Source: Christensenellaceae bacterium (GTDB taxonomy: Bacteria > Bacillota > Clostridia > Christensenellales > Aristaeellaceae). Taken from it: a stretch of DNA of 10,393 nt. A program made the position numbers and the translations under genes. This document shows positions 1 through 6,654 of this stretch, in pieces. The first letter of the stretch is position 1, and the number at the start of each line of letters is the position of its first letter. Location of the stretch: assembly GCA_017881705.1 (NCBI GenBank), contig JADGQP010000148.1, positions 1 to 10,393 on the forward strand. The letters are read 5' to 3'. Below the pieces are notes generated by a model that saw only the letters and a list, made by a program, of their open reading frames with translations, searched no databases and had not been told where the DNA came from.

Positions 1-897
1 GAAAACAGCGAGTTGGACCTGTACGCCGCCTTTAACGCGCATTTGAACGACAAGCGCATTCCCGCTATTATCAAGGACATGGAAAAAGAGCTGGGTGAAG
101 GCAATAAAATGCCGGGCATCCTCCCAAGGCTGGCGCAGTACGAGGCAACGCTGCTGGATTGGGTGGAGCAGAACCTGGGCGCGGCGAAATACGCAGTAAT
201 GGCCAACAAGTGCTGGCCGGCGTTCCAAACGCAGTTTGGTTTTGTGCCCTGCTACGTCAACAGCCGTTTTGCCAGCAGGCTTATGCCTATCAGCTGCGAG
301 GTGGATATTTACGGCGGCCTGAGCGAGTACATGATCGGTTGCGCGCTGGCTACCCCGCCCACCATTTTGGACATTAACAACACCGTGCCCGAGGATCTGT
401 ACAACGAGGAAATAAAAGGCAAGTACAATTATCGCCTCACCGATACGTTCATGGGCTTCCATTGCGGCAACACGCCCATGTGCCATTTGAAAAAAGGCGA
501 AATGAAGTATCAGCTGATTATGAAACGCTCCTTGGAGCCGGATACCGAGCCCAATATTACGCGGGGCACGCTGGAAGGCGACATGAAACCCGGAGATATC
601 ACCTTCTTCCGCTTGCAGGGCGCGGCGGATGCCACACTGCACAGCTACATCGCGCAGGGCGAAATTCTGCCCGTAGCGACTGGCTCCTTCGGCGGCATCG
701 GCGTGTTCGCCATTCCCGAAATGGGGCGTTTCTACCGCCACGTGCTGGTAGAAAAGAATTATCCGCACCATGGCGCGGTCGCCTTCGGCAAAATCGGCAA
801 GGTGCTGTTCGAAGCCTTGAAGCTGCTGGGTGTAAGCGATATCGACCACAACCATCCCGCGGGCGTGCTGTATCCGCGTGAAAATCCCTTCGCCTAA
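1..897 (+). CDS. L-fucose/L-arabinose isomerase family protein, C-terminal part (5' end outside window)
   Basis: The reading frame is open from the first base and ends at TAA 895-897, giving 298 residues. The only early start in the frame is a TTG at 13 without a ribosome binding site, so the true start lies upstream and this is the C-terminal half or more of a protein of roughly 450-600 residues. Visible family traits are CEVDIYG (residues 99-105), ILDINN, a GFHCGN segment near 152-157, the stretch TLEGDMKPGDITFFRLQG, and IPEMGRFYRH followed by YPHHG near 254-258. Fucose-type isomerases interconvert aldose and ketose in the cytoplasm using Mn2+. In E. coli FucI I recall Glu337 and Asp361 as ligands. 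Here E100 and D124 show the same 24-residue spacing, and one His of the HH pair (256-257) is a plausible third ligand, by inference. The sugar substrate cannot be fixed from sequence. A terminator follows, so it is the last gene of its operon. Confidence 0.85.
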   Translation, partial: ENSELDLYAAFNAHLNDKRIPAIIKDMEKELGEGNKMPGILPRLAQYEATLLDWVEQNLGAAKYAVMANKCWPAFQTQFGFVPCYVNSRFASRLMPISCEVDIYGGLSEYMIGCALATPPTILDINNTVPEDLYNEEIKGKYNYRLTDTFMGFHCGNTPMCHLKKGEMKYQLIMKRSLEPDTEPNITRGTLEGDMKPGDITFFRLQGAADATLHSYIAQGEILPVATGSFGGIGVFAIPEMGRFYRHVLVEKNYPHHGAVAFGKIGKVLFEALKLLGVSDIDHNHPAGVLYPRENPFA

Positions 898-930
898 ACG
901 CCTTATAACCACGCTTCACATTAAAAACCT

Positions 931-973
931 GCCGGACAGACGAGCGTCGTTTCGCCTGTCCGGCTTTTTATTT
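931..973 (+). terminator. Rho-independent terminator after the isomerase gene
   Basis: A perfect 9-bp GC-rich stem (GCCGGACAG 931-939 with CTGTCCGGC 956-964) is followed at once by TTTTTATTT (965-973). The 16-nt loop contains a further small ACGA/TCGT pairing (940-950). It lies 33 nt past the isomerase stop codon and before the marR promoter, so it separates the two transcription units. Confidence 0.9.
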
Positions 974-985
974 AATGAAAATATC

Positions 986-999
986 GCAAGGTACCTTGC
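986..999. promoter_or_regulatory. Perfect 14-bp palindrome, likely MarR operator
   Basis: GCAAGGTACCTTGC is its own reverse complement over all 14 bases. Its right arm covers the first four bases of the -35 box (996-1001) of the marR-ABC promoter. MarR proteins are homodimers that bind palindromes of about this size, usually in their own promoters, and block RNA polymerase. Binding by the adjacent regulator is therefore a strong inference but is not shown by sequence alone. Confidence 0.7.
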
Positions 1000-1023
1000 A
1001 ATTCATTCACCGGGTGGTATGAT
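996..1023 (+). promoter_or_regulatory. Promoter of the marR-ABC exporter operon
   Basis: The -35 box is TTGCAA (996-1001) and the -10 box is TATGAT (1018-1023), separated by 16 nt. TGG directly before the -10 box makes it an extended -10 promoter. Transcription would begin near 1030 and give a leader of about 30 nt before the GTG start at 1060. Four of six bases match the consensus -35 and five of six the -10. It is the only good promoter seen upstream of the three-gene operon. Confidence 0.75.
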
Positions 1024-1045
1024 AAACGCGAGGTATCTATCCAAT

Positions 1046-1051
1046 AGGAGG
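1046..1051 (+). promoter_or_regulatory. Ribosome binding site of marR that decides the start
   Basis: AGGAGG sits 8 nt before GTG 1060. It overlaps an in-frame GTG at 1051, which therefore cannot be the start codon. Confidence 0.85.
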
Positions 1052-1059
1052 TGCTGACG

Positions 1060-1485
1060 GTGAAAGAATCGCTGAACCTTGTGCTGCTTCGGTTATTGCA
1101 TCGGTGTGCGCACCGGATGCATATGGCGGAAAAATACCGCGGGCAAGGCTGGCTGATGATTTTATTAAAAAACCAGGGCACACTGACCCAACGGGAGTTG
1201 GGGGAGATCACAGGCCGACGCTCCGCGACGCTGAGCGAACAGTTGGAAGCGATGGATAAAGCGGGCTATATAACGCGTGGTAAAAACGAGGCGGATAAGC
1301 GAAATGTGGATGTTACGCTTACGCCGTCGGGTCTGCGAACAGCATTGGATGTGGAAGCCAACCGCGCGGAAGTTGCGGATCGCCTTTTTAACGTGTTAAG
1401 CGAGGCAGATAAACGGATGCTCAACAAGCTGCTGCAGAAGTTGGACGATCAATGGGCGGCAATGCCGACCGAAAAAGAGGAGTAA
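1060..1485 (+). CDS. MarR-family winged-helix transcriptional regulator
   Basis: This 141-residue protein has MarR-type length and layout: an N-terminal dimerisation helix, a winged helix-turn-helix at about residues 40-93, and a C-terminal helix returning to the dimer interface. The recognition helix region is about RRSATLSEQLEAMDKAGYI (53-71), and the wing contains the family's charged DKR (79-81). GTG 1060 is chosen because AGGAGG lies 8 nt upstream; the in-frame GTG 1051 overlaps that site. It is first in an operon with two ABC exporter genes, 7 nt before the first one, and follows a promoter whose -35 box overlaps a perfect palindrome. The likely role is a ligand-responsive repressor of itself and the pump. 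The N-terminal helix contains H14, C16, H18 and H21 close together, which may be chance or part of a sensing site. The inducer is unknown. Confidence 0.9.
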   Translation: MKESLNLVLLRLLHRCAHRMHMAEKYRGQGWLMILLKNQGTLTQRELGEITGRRSATLSEQLEAMDKAGYITRGKNEADKRNVDVTLTPSGLRTALDVEANRAEVADRLFNVLSEADKRMLNKLLQKLDDQWAAMPTEKEE

Positions 1486-1492
1486 GCCGCCC

Positions 1493-3202
1493 ATGAAGCT
1501 CGTTGTTCACTATCTGCGCAAGCACTTGGGCATTTTTTTACTCTCCATGTTTTTCTTGACGATCGAGGCCATCGCGGATCTGCTGCAGCCGACCTATATG
1601 GCGCATATCGTTGACGATGGCGTAAAAAATGCGGACTTTGCACAAATTCTTCAATACGGCGCGATTATGTTGGTCATTGCCGCGGCGGGCGCGCTGGGCG
1701 CCGTAATGCGCAACCTGTTTGCCAGCCGTACATCCCAAACGATCGCAAAGGAATTACGCAGAGATATGTACAAGCGGGTGCTGTCGCTGTCGCTGGAAAA
1801 CATCGACCGCTTGCAGCCGGGCTCCATAATTACCCGGATAACCAACGACGTAACGCAGATACAGGAACTCATCAACGGCATTATGCGCATTATGGTCAAG
1901 GCGCCGATCACCTGCTTGGGTGCCATTGCGCTGATTATTTTGCAAACGCCGCGGCAAATACCGCTGATGGCGGCTATCCTGGCGATTGCCGCGCTATTGA
2001 TCGTTGCCAACATGAAGATCGGCTATCCTCGTTTTGGCGTTATGCAGCGAATGTTGGACAAACTCAACAATGTAAGCCGCGAGTTTCTGTCCTCTATACG
2101 TGTGGTGAAGGCGTTCAACGCTGAAAACCAGGAAACGCAAAAATTTGATACCGCGTCGAAAAACCTGGCGGGCGCGGGCGTATCGGCCATGCGGGTGATG
2201 GCGGTTTTTTCGCCGCTGATCAACCTGACGGTCAATTTGGGCATCGTACTGCTGTTATGGAGTTCCAAGCAGCAGAACAGCGCCCAGATCGGTCGGCTGA
2301 TGGCATCGGTCAACTACATGACGCAGGTGTTGTTTGCGCTGGGGATGGTTACGAATATCCTCAATACTGCCGCCCGTGCCATGGCTTCCTCTACGCGAAT
2401 CGAAGAGATCTTAAACGAGCAGCCTGTGCAAAAACAGCCTGCGAAACCGATATTGCCTGACTTTACAGGCAGGATCGCTTTTGAGGATGTTTCCTTCGCC
2501 TACGCGGGCGCGGCCAGGGACGCGCTGCGCCACATCAGTTTTCGTGTAGAGGCTGGGCAAACGGTGGGTATTATCGGCTCTACGGGTTCTGGAAAGAGTA
2601 CGCTGGTCAACCTGGTGCCCCGTTTTTACGACGCTTCGAGCGGCCGGGTGCTGATTGACGGCGCGGACGTAACGCAAATTGAACCGTCCGCTCTGCGTAA
2701 GGCGGTAGCCGTGGTGCAGCAAAAGGCGCTGCTGTTTACCGGTACCATCCGGCAAAACCTTCTTTGGGGCGACGAGCACGCCGACGACGATACACTCATA
2801 CGGGCAGCGAAAATCGCCTGCGCCGATGATTTTATCCGTAATACCGGCAACGGGTACGATACCCTGCTGGATCAGGGTGGCGTAAACCTTTCCGGCGGAC
2901 AAAAGCAGCGGCTTGCGCTTGCCAGAGCATTGGTTCGCAAGCCGCGCATTCTGATATTGGACGATTGCACCAGCGCCCTGGATGCGGAAACAGAAGCCAG
3001 AGTGCTTAACGGGTTGCGATGTGAACTTACCGATGTAACGATTCTGCTAATCAGCCAGCGGATTTCAACGGTAATGCGAGCCGACCGCGTGCTGTGTATG
3101 GAAAACGGCACCGTAAAGGGGTTTGGCACTCACGACGAGTTGATGGCCTCCTGTGAGGATTACCGCGCGATTTACGATTCGCAGATTGGGGGGTGGGCGT
3201 AA
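1493..3202 (+). CDS. Heterodimeric ABC exporter, degenerate-site half (BmrC/TM287-like)
   Basis: The 569-residue protein is a half transporter: a six-helix membrane domain at about 1-300 (hydrophobic stretches near 12-34, 52-72, 130-150, 155-173, 235-256 and 272-292), then an ATPase domain. The ATPase domain shows Walker A GSTGSGKST (362-370), a Q-loop near 409-410, signature LSGGQ (466-470) and Walker B ILILD (486-490). The catalytic Glu after Walker B is replaced by D491, and the switch His is Q522 (ISQR). These two changes are known marks of the degenerate subunit in heterodimeric type IV exporters such as TM287/288, BmrCD and LmrCD. Its intact LSGGQ would complete the active ATP site of the partner. 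ATG 1493 has GAGGAG (1477-1482) 10 nt upstream. It overlaps the partner gene by 1 bp. Probable role: ATP-driven export of drugs, lipids or peptides across the cytoplasmic membrane; the substrate is not predictable. Confidence 0.92.
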   Translation: MKLVVHYLRKHLGIFLLSMFFLTIEAIADLLQPTYMAHIVDDGVKNADFAQILQYGAIMLVIAAAGALGAVMRNLFASRTSQTIAKELRRDMYKRVLSLSLENIDRLQPGSIITRITNDVTQIQELINGIMRIMVKAPITCLGAIALIILQTPRQIPLMAAILAIAALLIVANMKIGYPRFGVMQRMLDKLNNVSREFLSSIRVVKAFNAENQETQKFDTASKNLAGAGVSAMRVMAVFSPLINLTVNLGIVLLLWSSKQQNSAQIGRLMASVNYMTQVLFALGMVTNILNTAARAMASSTRIEEILNEQPVQKQPAKPILPDFTGRIAFEDVSFAYAGAARDALRHISFRVEAGQTVGIIGSTGSGKSTLVNLVPRFYDASSGRVLIDGADVTQIEPSALRKAVAVVQQKALLFTGTIRQNLLWGDEHADDDTLIRAAKIACADDFIRNTGNGYDTLLDQGGVNLSGGQKQRLALARALVRKPRILILDDCTSALDAETEARVLNGLRCELTDVTILLISQRISTVMRADRVLCMENGTVKGFGTHDELMASCEDYRAIYDSQIGGWA

Positions 3203-5037
3203 TGGCGGAAAGAAACGTGACCCCGCCGCCGGCTTCCATGGGCTCCGTGGGGCGCGGACAGCACGGACGGCCTCCCGTGAAGCCCAAAGACATGCGCGGC
3301 ACGTTGCGCCGCCTGTGGGCGCTAACCAGCGGCCACCGCAAGGGGCTTAAGTGGATTTTGTGGCTCTCCGCGCTGGCCTCTGTTTCGGCAATCTTATCGC
3401 CGCTGGTAATCGGCGATGCGGTTACGGCAATCGACGGAGGGCGCCCGGCAGACGTGATTCTGGCAACGCTTCTGGCGCTGTATCTGTGCGACTGGCTGGT
3501 GCGCTTTTTACAGCAATTCTTTATGGCTTCCGTGGGTCAGCGGATGATCTACGATATTCGCACAATGCTGTTTGACGTCATGAAAACCCTACCGCTTGCT
3601 TTCTTTGACAGGCGACAGCACGGCGAGCTGATGAGCCGGCTAACCAACGATGTGGACAACATCAGCAACACTCTTTCCAGCTCGCTTACCCAGTTATTAA
3701 CCTTCGCCTTCACCATCTTGGGGATATTCGGCATTATGGTTTCCCTGAGCCTTCCGCTTACCGCTATATCGCTGGCCGGTGTCGCATTAGTGTTTGTTTT
3801 GACCCGTGTGATTACGAAACGAACGCGCAAGCTCTATGCTGGGCAACAGCGTATGCTGGGCAAACTGGACGGGCAAATTGAAGAGAGTATTTCCGGCCTT
3901 ACCGTTGTGAAGGCGTTTGGACGCGAGAAGCAGATTGAAAGCGAATTTGAGCAGAATAACGAGGGATTGTGCCGCGTGGCTACCCGTGCGCTCATCTGGT
4001 CCGGATATCTCATGCCGATCACGAACGTAATCAACAATTTGTGCTTCGTAGCCATTTCCGTGTTCAGCGGCGCGATGGCACTGAAGGGGCAAATTACCGT
4101 TGGCATGATCTCCAGCTTCTTGCTTTATTCAAGGCAATTTTCCAGACCCTTTGTGGAAATTGCCAATATTTACAACAACTTTCAAACGGCGGTCGCCGGC
4201 GCGGAGCGAATTCTGGAGATTATGGACGAGCCCCCGGAGCCGCAGGACACGCCGGACGCGCTGCCGCTGCACGCACCCAAGGGCGATATCGAGTTGAAAG
4301 ACGTTGTTTTCGGGTATACGCCGGAGCATCCGATATTAAAGGGCATTTCGCTTGCGATTCCGGCCGGAACGCGCGTGGCTGTGGTGGGCGCTACGGGGGC
4401 GGGGAAAACGACGCTGATCAATCTGCTAACGCGATTCTACGATGTTTCCGGCGGGCAAATTCTGTTGGATGGGCACGATTTACGGGAATATCGCATGAAG
4501 GACTTACGGCGTTCCTATGGCGTGGTGCTTCAGGATACATCCCTTTTTGAGGAAACTGTGAAGGACAATATCCGCTATGGTCGGGAAGACATCCCGGACG
4601 CGGAGGTTGAGGCCGCCGCGGTTGTGGCCGGAGCGGACGCGTTTATCCGCCGGCTGCCGCGCGGATATGACACCCTGCTTACTCGGGGAGGCGCGGAGCT
4701 CAGCCAGGGCGAGCGGCAATTATTAACCATCGCGCGCGCAGTGCTTACGAACGCGCCCATTTTGATACTGGACGAGGCTACCAGTTCGGTGGATACGGTA
4801 ACCGAGCAAAAAATTCGCAGGGCGATGCTTACGCTCACGCACGGACGAACGTCTTTCATTATCGCTCACCGGCTGACTACCATACGGGATTCGGACCTGA
4901 TTGTGCTGCTAAGCGACGGCCGGATTGCCGAACAGGGTACGCACGAGCAGTTGATCGCTCTCAACGGAAAATACGCGGCAATGTACCGCACGCAAATGGG
5001 CGGCGCGGATTACGAGGAAGCGCCAAGCCTCACCTGA
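3202..5037 (+). CDS. Heterodimeric ABC exporter, catalytic half (BmrD/TM288-like)
   Basis: This 611-residue half transporter pairs with the preceding one. A cytoplasmic N-terminal tail of about 30 residues, rich in Pro, Gly and basic residues and with a PPP run at 8-10, precedes six predicted membrane helices (about 50-320). The ATPase domain has Walker A GATGAGKTT (396-404), Q-loop Q444, Walker B LILDE with catalytic E525, and switch H556 (IIAHR), so it is catalytically complete. Its signature is LSQGE (500-504) instead of LSGGQ; this motif faces the degenerate site of the partner, so one weak and one active ATP site are expected. ATG 3202 overlaps the upstream TAA (TAATG), which implies translational coupling. 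An in-frame GTG at 3193 lies inside the previous gene and is less likely. Expression should follow the MarR-controlled promoter. Its stop is TGA 5035-5037. Confidence 0.92.
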   Translation: MAERNVTPPPASMGSVGRGQHGRPPVKPKDMRGTLRRLWALTSGHRKGLKWILWLSALASVSAILSPLVIGDAVTAIDGGRPADVILATLLALYLCDWLVRFLQQFFMASVGQRMIYDIRTMLFDVMKTLPLAFFDRRQHGELMSRLTNDVDNISNTLSSSLTQLLTFAFTILGIFGIMVSLSLPLTAISLAGVALVFVLTRVITKRTRKLYAGQQRMLGKLDGQIEESISGLTVVKAFGREKQIESEFEQNNEGLCRVATRALIWSGYLMPITNVINNLCFVAISVFSGAMALKGQITVGMISSFLLYSRQFSRPFVEIANIYNNFQTAVAGAERILEIMDEPPEPQDTPDALPLHAPKGDIELKDVVFGYTPEHPILKGISLAIPAGTRVAVVGATGAGKTTLINLLTRFYDVSGGQILLDGHDLREYRMKDLRRSYGVVLQDTSLFEETVKDNIRYGREDIPDAEVEAAAVVAGADAFIRRLPRGYDTLLTRGGAELSQGERQLLTIARAVLTNAPILILDEATSSVDTVTEQKIRRAMLTLTHGRTSFIIAHRLTTIRDSDLIVLLSDGRIAEQGTHEQLIALNGKYAAMYRTQMGGADYEEAPSLT

Positions 5038-5254
5038 CGATGCCACTTAAGTTTGGCGAATGCGTACGTCTCGCTCCACGCGTTGGGAAAGTCAGCCACA
5101 TCACCGTGCGTGTTTGGGAAGCCGAACGAAATGCGGAGCGGTAAACGTCGTTTTAAGCAAATCAACAGTCTGCTTCCTCCCCGGACAGGGACAAGGCTCC
5201 ACCTGCCGACCTGCACGTTATCAACACAGTAAAAATTGCAAGCTTTACACGCAA
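5038..5254. other. Intergenic stretch with no supported gene
   Basis: This lies between the ABC operon and the convergent pfkA gene. No open frame here has both a ribosome binding site and a recognisable protein. The frame of the upstream ABC gene stays open for 64 sense codons beyond its TGA, up to TAA 5230-5232, but has no internal start with a binding site and resembles nothing I know. No tRNA, riboswitch or promoter was recognised, and no plus-strand terminator with a T-run was found for the ABC operon. Confidence 0.5.
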
Positions 5255-5285
5255 ACGGCGGCTCTCCAAAAGGGAGAACCGCCGT
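5255..5285 (-). terminator. Hairpin in the convergent gap, probable pfkA terminator
   Basis: A 13-bp stem with one C/A mismatch (5255-5267 with 5273-5285) encloses a 5-nt loop. On the minus strand it is followed only by TTT before GCG; on the plus strand no T-run follows. It sits 57 nt past the pfkA stop codon, so it best fits as a minus-strand terminator or 3' stabiliser, though the weak T-run lowers confidence. Confidence 0.5.
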
Positions 5286-5297
5286 ATGATGATCAAA

Positions 5298-5340
5298 GCA
5301 TCGGCTTTAAAGAAGGGGGAATCCCTTTTCTATGCGATGC
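5298..5340 (-). other. Weak compound hairpin just after the pfkA stop
   Basis: GCATCG (5298-5303) pairs with CGATGC (5335-5340) and encloses a smaller AAGGG/CCCTT hairpin (5313-5327). It begins 2 nt after the pfkA stop. On the minus strand it is followed by TTTGATC. It may be part of the pfkA 3' end together with the stronger hairpin downstream, or chance. Confidence 0.3.
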
Positions 5341-5342
5341 AG

Positions 5343-6419
5343 TTAATCGCCCATGCTGATGCCAATATTGCGGGCAGTCAGCACCATGTTGGTGTCTTTG
5401 GGCACGGGCTTGGAAACTCCGGCGATATCACTGAGCTTGTTGTGGATGATGTTATTGCCGCTTAACGCAACGGTAACGCCGTATACCTCGTCGCGGATCA
5501 GTTCCGCAGCATGCACGCCAAACTGCGTAGCCAGTACACGGTCATACGCACAGGGGCTGCCGCCGCGCTGGATGTGCCCGGGCACGACGTAACGGGCTTC
5601 CACGCCCACCATTTCCGTTAACTGGGCGCAAATTCGCTTGCTGATGCAATCATAAGGCATGGAAGTGCGGAAGGTATCGCGGTCCTTTTTCTTCATCTTG
5701 GCTTCTTCCACGCTCAGCGCGCCTTCGGCCACGGCAAGGATGGAGAAGGCCTTTTTGCTGTTGGCGCGCGTTTCCACGGTTTTGGCGACTTTTTGGATAT
5801 CGTAGGGGATCTCCGGAAGTAAAATAACATCCGCGCCGCCTGCGACGCCGGAATACAAAGTGAGCCAGCCGGTTTTGTTGCCCATGATCTCGATAACCAT
5901 GCAGCGCCCGTGGCTGGTGGCCGTGGTATGGATGCGGTCGATCACCTCTGTGGCGATTTCCATGGCGGTATGGAAGCCAAATGTAAAGTCGGTACCGTAC
6001 AGGTCGTTATCGATGGTCTTGGGCAGGCCGATCACGTTAAGCCCTTCCTGAGAAAGCAGGTTCGCGGTCTTGTGCGTACCGTTGCCGCCCAGGGTAACCA
6101 GACAATCCAGCTTCAGGTCGCGGTAGGTCTTTTTCATCGCGGCCACCTTGTCGATGCCCGTTACTTCGTCGATCACCTGCATTTCACGGAAAGGCTGGCG
6201 GCTGGTGCCTAAAATAGTGCCGCCAAGGGTGAGAATGCCGGAAAACTGCTTTCGGGTCATCTCCTGGCATTCGCCGGAGATTAGTCCGCCGTAGCCGTTG
6301 CGAATACCGATAATCTCCGTATCAAAAAGCTCGTACGACGCACGCGCAACGCCGCGGATGGCGGCGTTCAGCCCCGGGCAATCCCCGCCGCTGGTCAGGA
6401 TGCCGATTCTGCGTTTCAT
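5343..6419 (-). CDS. pfkA: 6-phosphofructokinase, mixed-substrate PFK group
   Basis: This cytoplasmic enzyme phosphorylates fructose 6-phosphate to fructose 1,6-bisphosphate, the committed step of glycolysis. It has 358 residues, within the family range. Motifs seen are the nucleotide loop GGDCPGLNA (11-19), GGNGT (111-115), the catalytic PKTIDND (133-139, base D137 by analogy with E. coli D127), EIMGNKTGW (177-185) and PGHIQRGGSP (280-289). The PKTIDND lysine together with glycine at the E. coli position 104 (GGNG, not GGDD) marks the group related to PPi enzymes but normally ATP-dependent, so ATP use is predicted, not certain. N113 stands where E. coli has Asp103, an Mg-ATP contact, which is unusual. 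The start is ATG at 6419-6417, with AGAAGGG (6433-6427) 7 nt upstream; the frame extends 12 codons further upstream but without support. It appears to be a single-gene unit. Confidence 0.93.
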   Translation of the reverse strand: MKRRIGILTSGGDCPGLNAAIRGVARASYELFDTEIIGIRNGYGGLISGECQEMTRKQFSGILTLGGTILGTSRQPFREMQVIDEVTGIDKVAAMKKTYRDLKLDCLVTLGGNGTHKTANLLSQEGLNVIGLPKTIDNDLYGTDFTFGFHTAMEIATEVIDRIHTTATSHGRCMVIEIMGNKTGWLTLYSGVAGGADVILLPEIPYDIQKVAKTVETRANSKKAFSILAVAEGALSVEEAKMKKKDRDTFRTSMPYDCISKRICAQLTEMVGVEARYVVPGHIQRGGSPCAYDRVLATQFGVHAAELIRDEVYGVTVALSGNNIIHNKLSDIAGVSKPVPKDTNMVLTARNIGISMGD

Positions 6420-6426
6420 ATCCGAT

Positions 6427-6433
6427 CCCTTCT
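6427..6433 (-). promoter_or_regulatory. Ribosome binding site of pfkA
   Basis: AGAAGGG on the minus strand lies 7 nt before the ATG at 6419. It fixes this start over an upstream in-frame ATG, which would place the start inside the promoter repeats. Confidence 0.75.
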
Positions 6434-6451
6434 TTCTTATACTTCTTATAC
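6434..6451. repeat. Perfect 9-bp tandem repeat in the pfkA leader
   Basis: TTCTTATAC occurs twice head to tail (6434-6442 and 6443-6451). On the minus strand this is GTATAAGAA twice, directly upstream of the pfkA ribosome binding site and within the expected 5' leader or transcription start region. Confidence 0.85.
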
Positions 6452-6490
6452 ACAATATTATACCATGAGATATACAATATTATACCATGA
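6448..6490. repeat. 22-bp period tandem repeat carrying duplicated -10 boxes
   Basis: ACAATATTATACCATGA occurs at 6452-6468 and again at 6474-6490 without mismatch. The match extends 4 bases to the left with one difference. The period of 22 bp is about two turns of DNA, so both copies face the same side of the helix. Each copy reads TGGTATAAT on the minus strand. Confidence 0.9.
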
Positions 6491-6508
6491 AGCCTCAAGC
6501 ACGTGCAA
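6457..6508 (-). promoter_or_regulatory. pfkA promoter with two extended -10 boxes
   Basis: On the minus strand the distal promoter has -35 TTGCAC (6508-6503), an 18-nt spacer and TATAAT (6484-6479) preceded by TGG. The proximal copy repeats TGGTATAAT with its -10 at 6462-6457 but has no good -35 box, which an extended -10 may not need. Start sites near 6472 and 6450 would be expected, the latter giving a leader of about 30 nt. Both -10 boxes are perfect consensus. Confidence 0.75.
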
Positions 6509-6538
6509 CGAAGGTGTTCAGGCGATTTCCGCCGTTTG

Positions 6539-6547
6539 TGCTAAAAT
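6539..6547 (+). promoter_or_regulatory. Possible extended -10 promoter for prdX-tcdA
   Basis: TGCTAAAAT is an extended -10 match (TG, one base, TAAAAT at 6542-6547). No clear -35 box lies at the right distance. If used, the leader would be about 100 nt long. It is the best plus-strand candidate in the 235-nt gap between the divergent genes; the remainder, 6548-6640, shows nothing further that I recognise. Confidence 0.35.
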
Positions 6548-6654
6548 ATTAAATGATGAGATTAGATCGTGAAAAGATATACAAACGCCACTGGTTGCGG
6601 TATCATAAGGATCGCGGTCAAAGTGGGACATAATGCGACAAAGGGGACAAAAAC

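Noticed and set aside
1051..1059. Upstream GTG start for the MarR gene
   Set aside because: It overlaps the AGGAGG ribosome binding site that serves GTG 1060.
5010..5216. Minus-strand frame of 68 residues
   Set aside because: It overlaps the end of the ABC gene, has no good start signal, and shows no familiar domain.
5060..5359. Plus-strand frame of 99 residues across the convergent gap
   Set aside because: No ribosome binding site, no recognisable motif, and its end overlaps the pfkA C terminus on the other strand.
5286..5465. Plus-strand frame beginning ATGATGATC that reads smoothly as protein
   Set aside because: Most of it is antisense to the conserved pfkA C terminus, and no ribosome binding site precedes it.
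6448..6490. CRISPR-like repeat pair
   Set aside because: Two AT-rich copies with no real spacer and no cas genes; promoter elements explain the content better.
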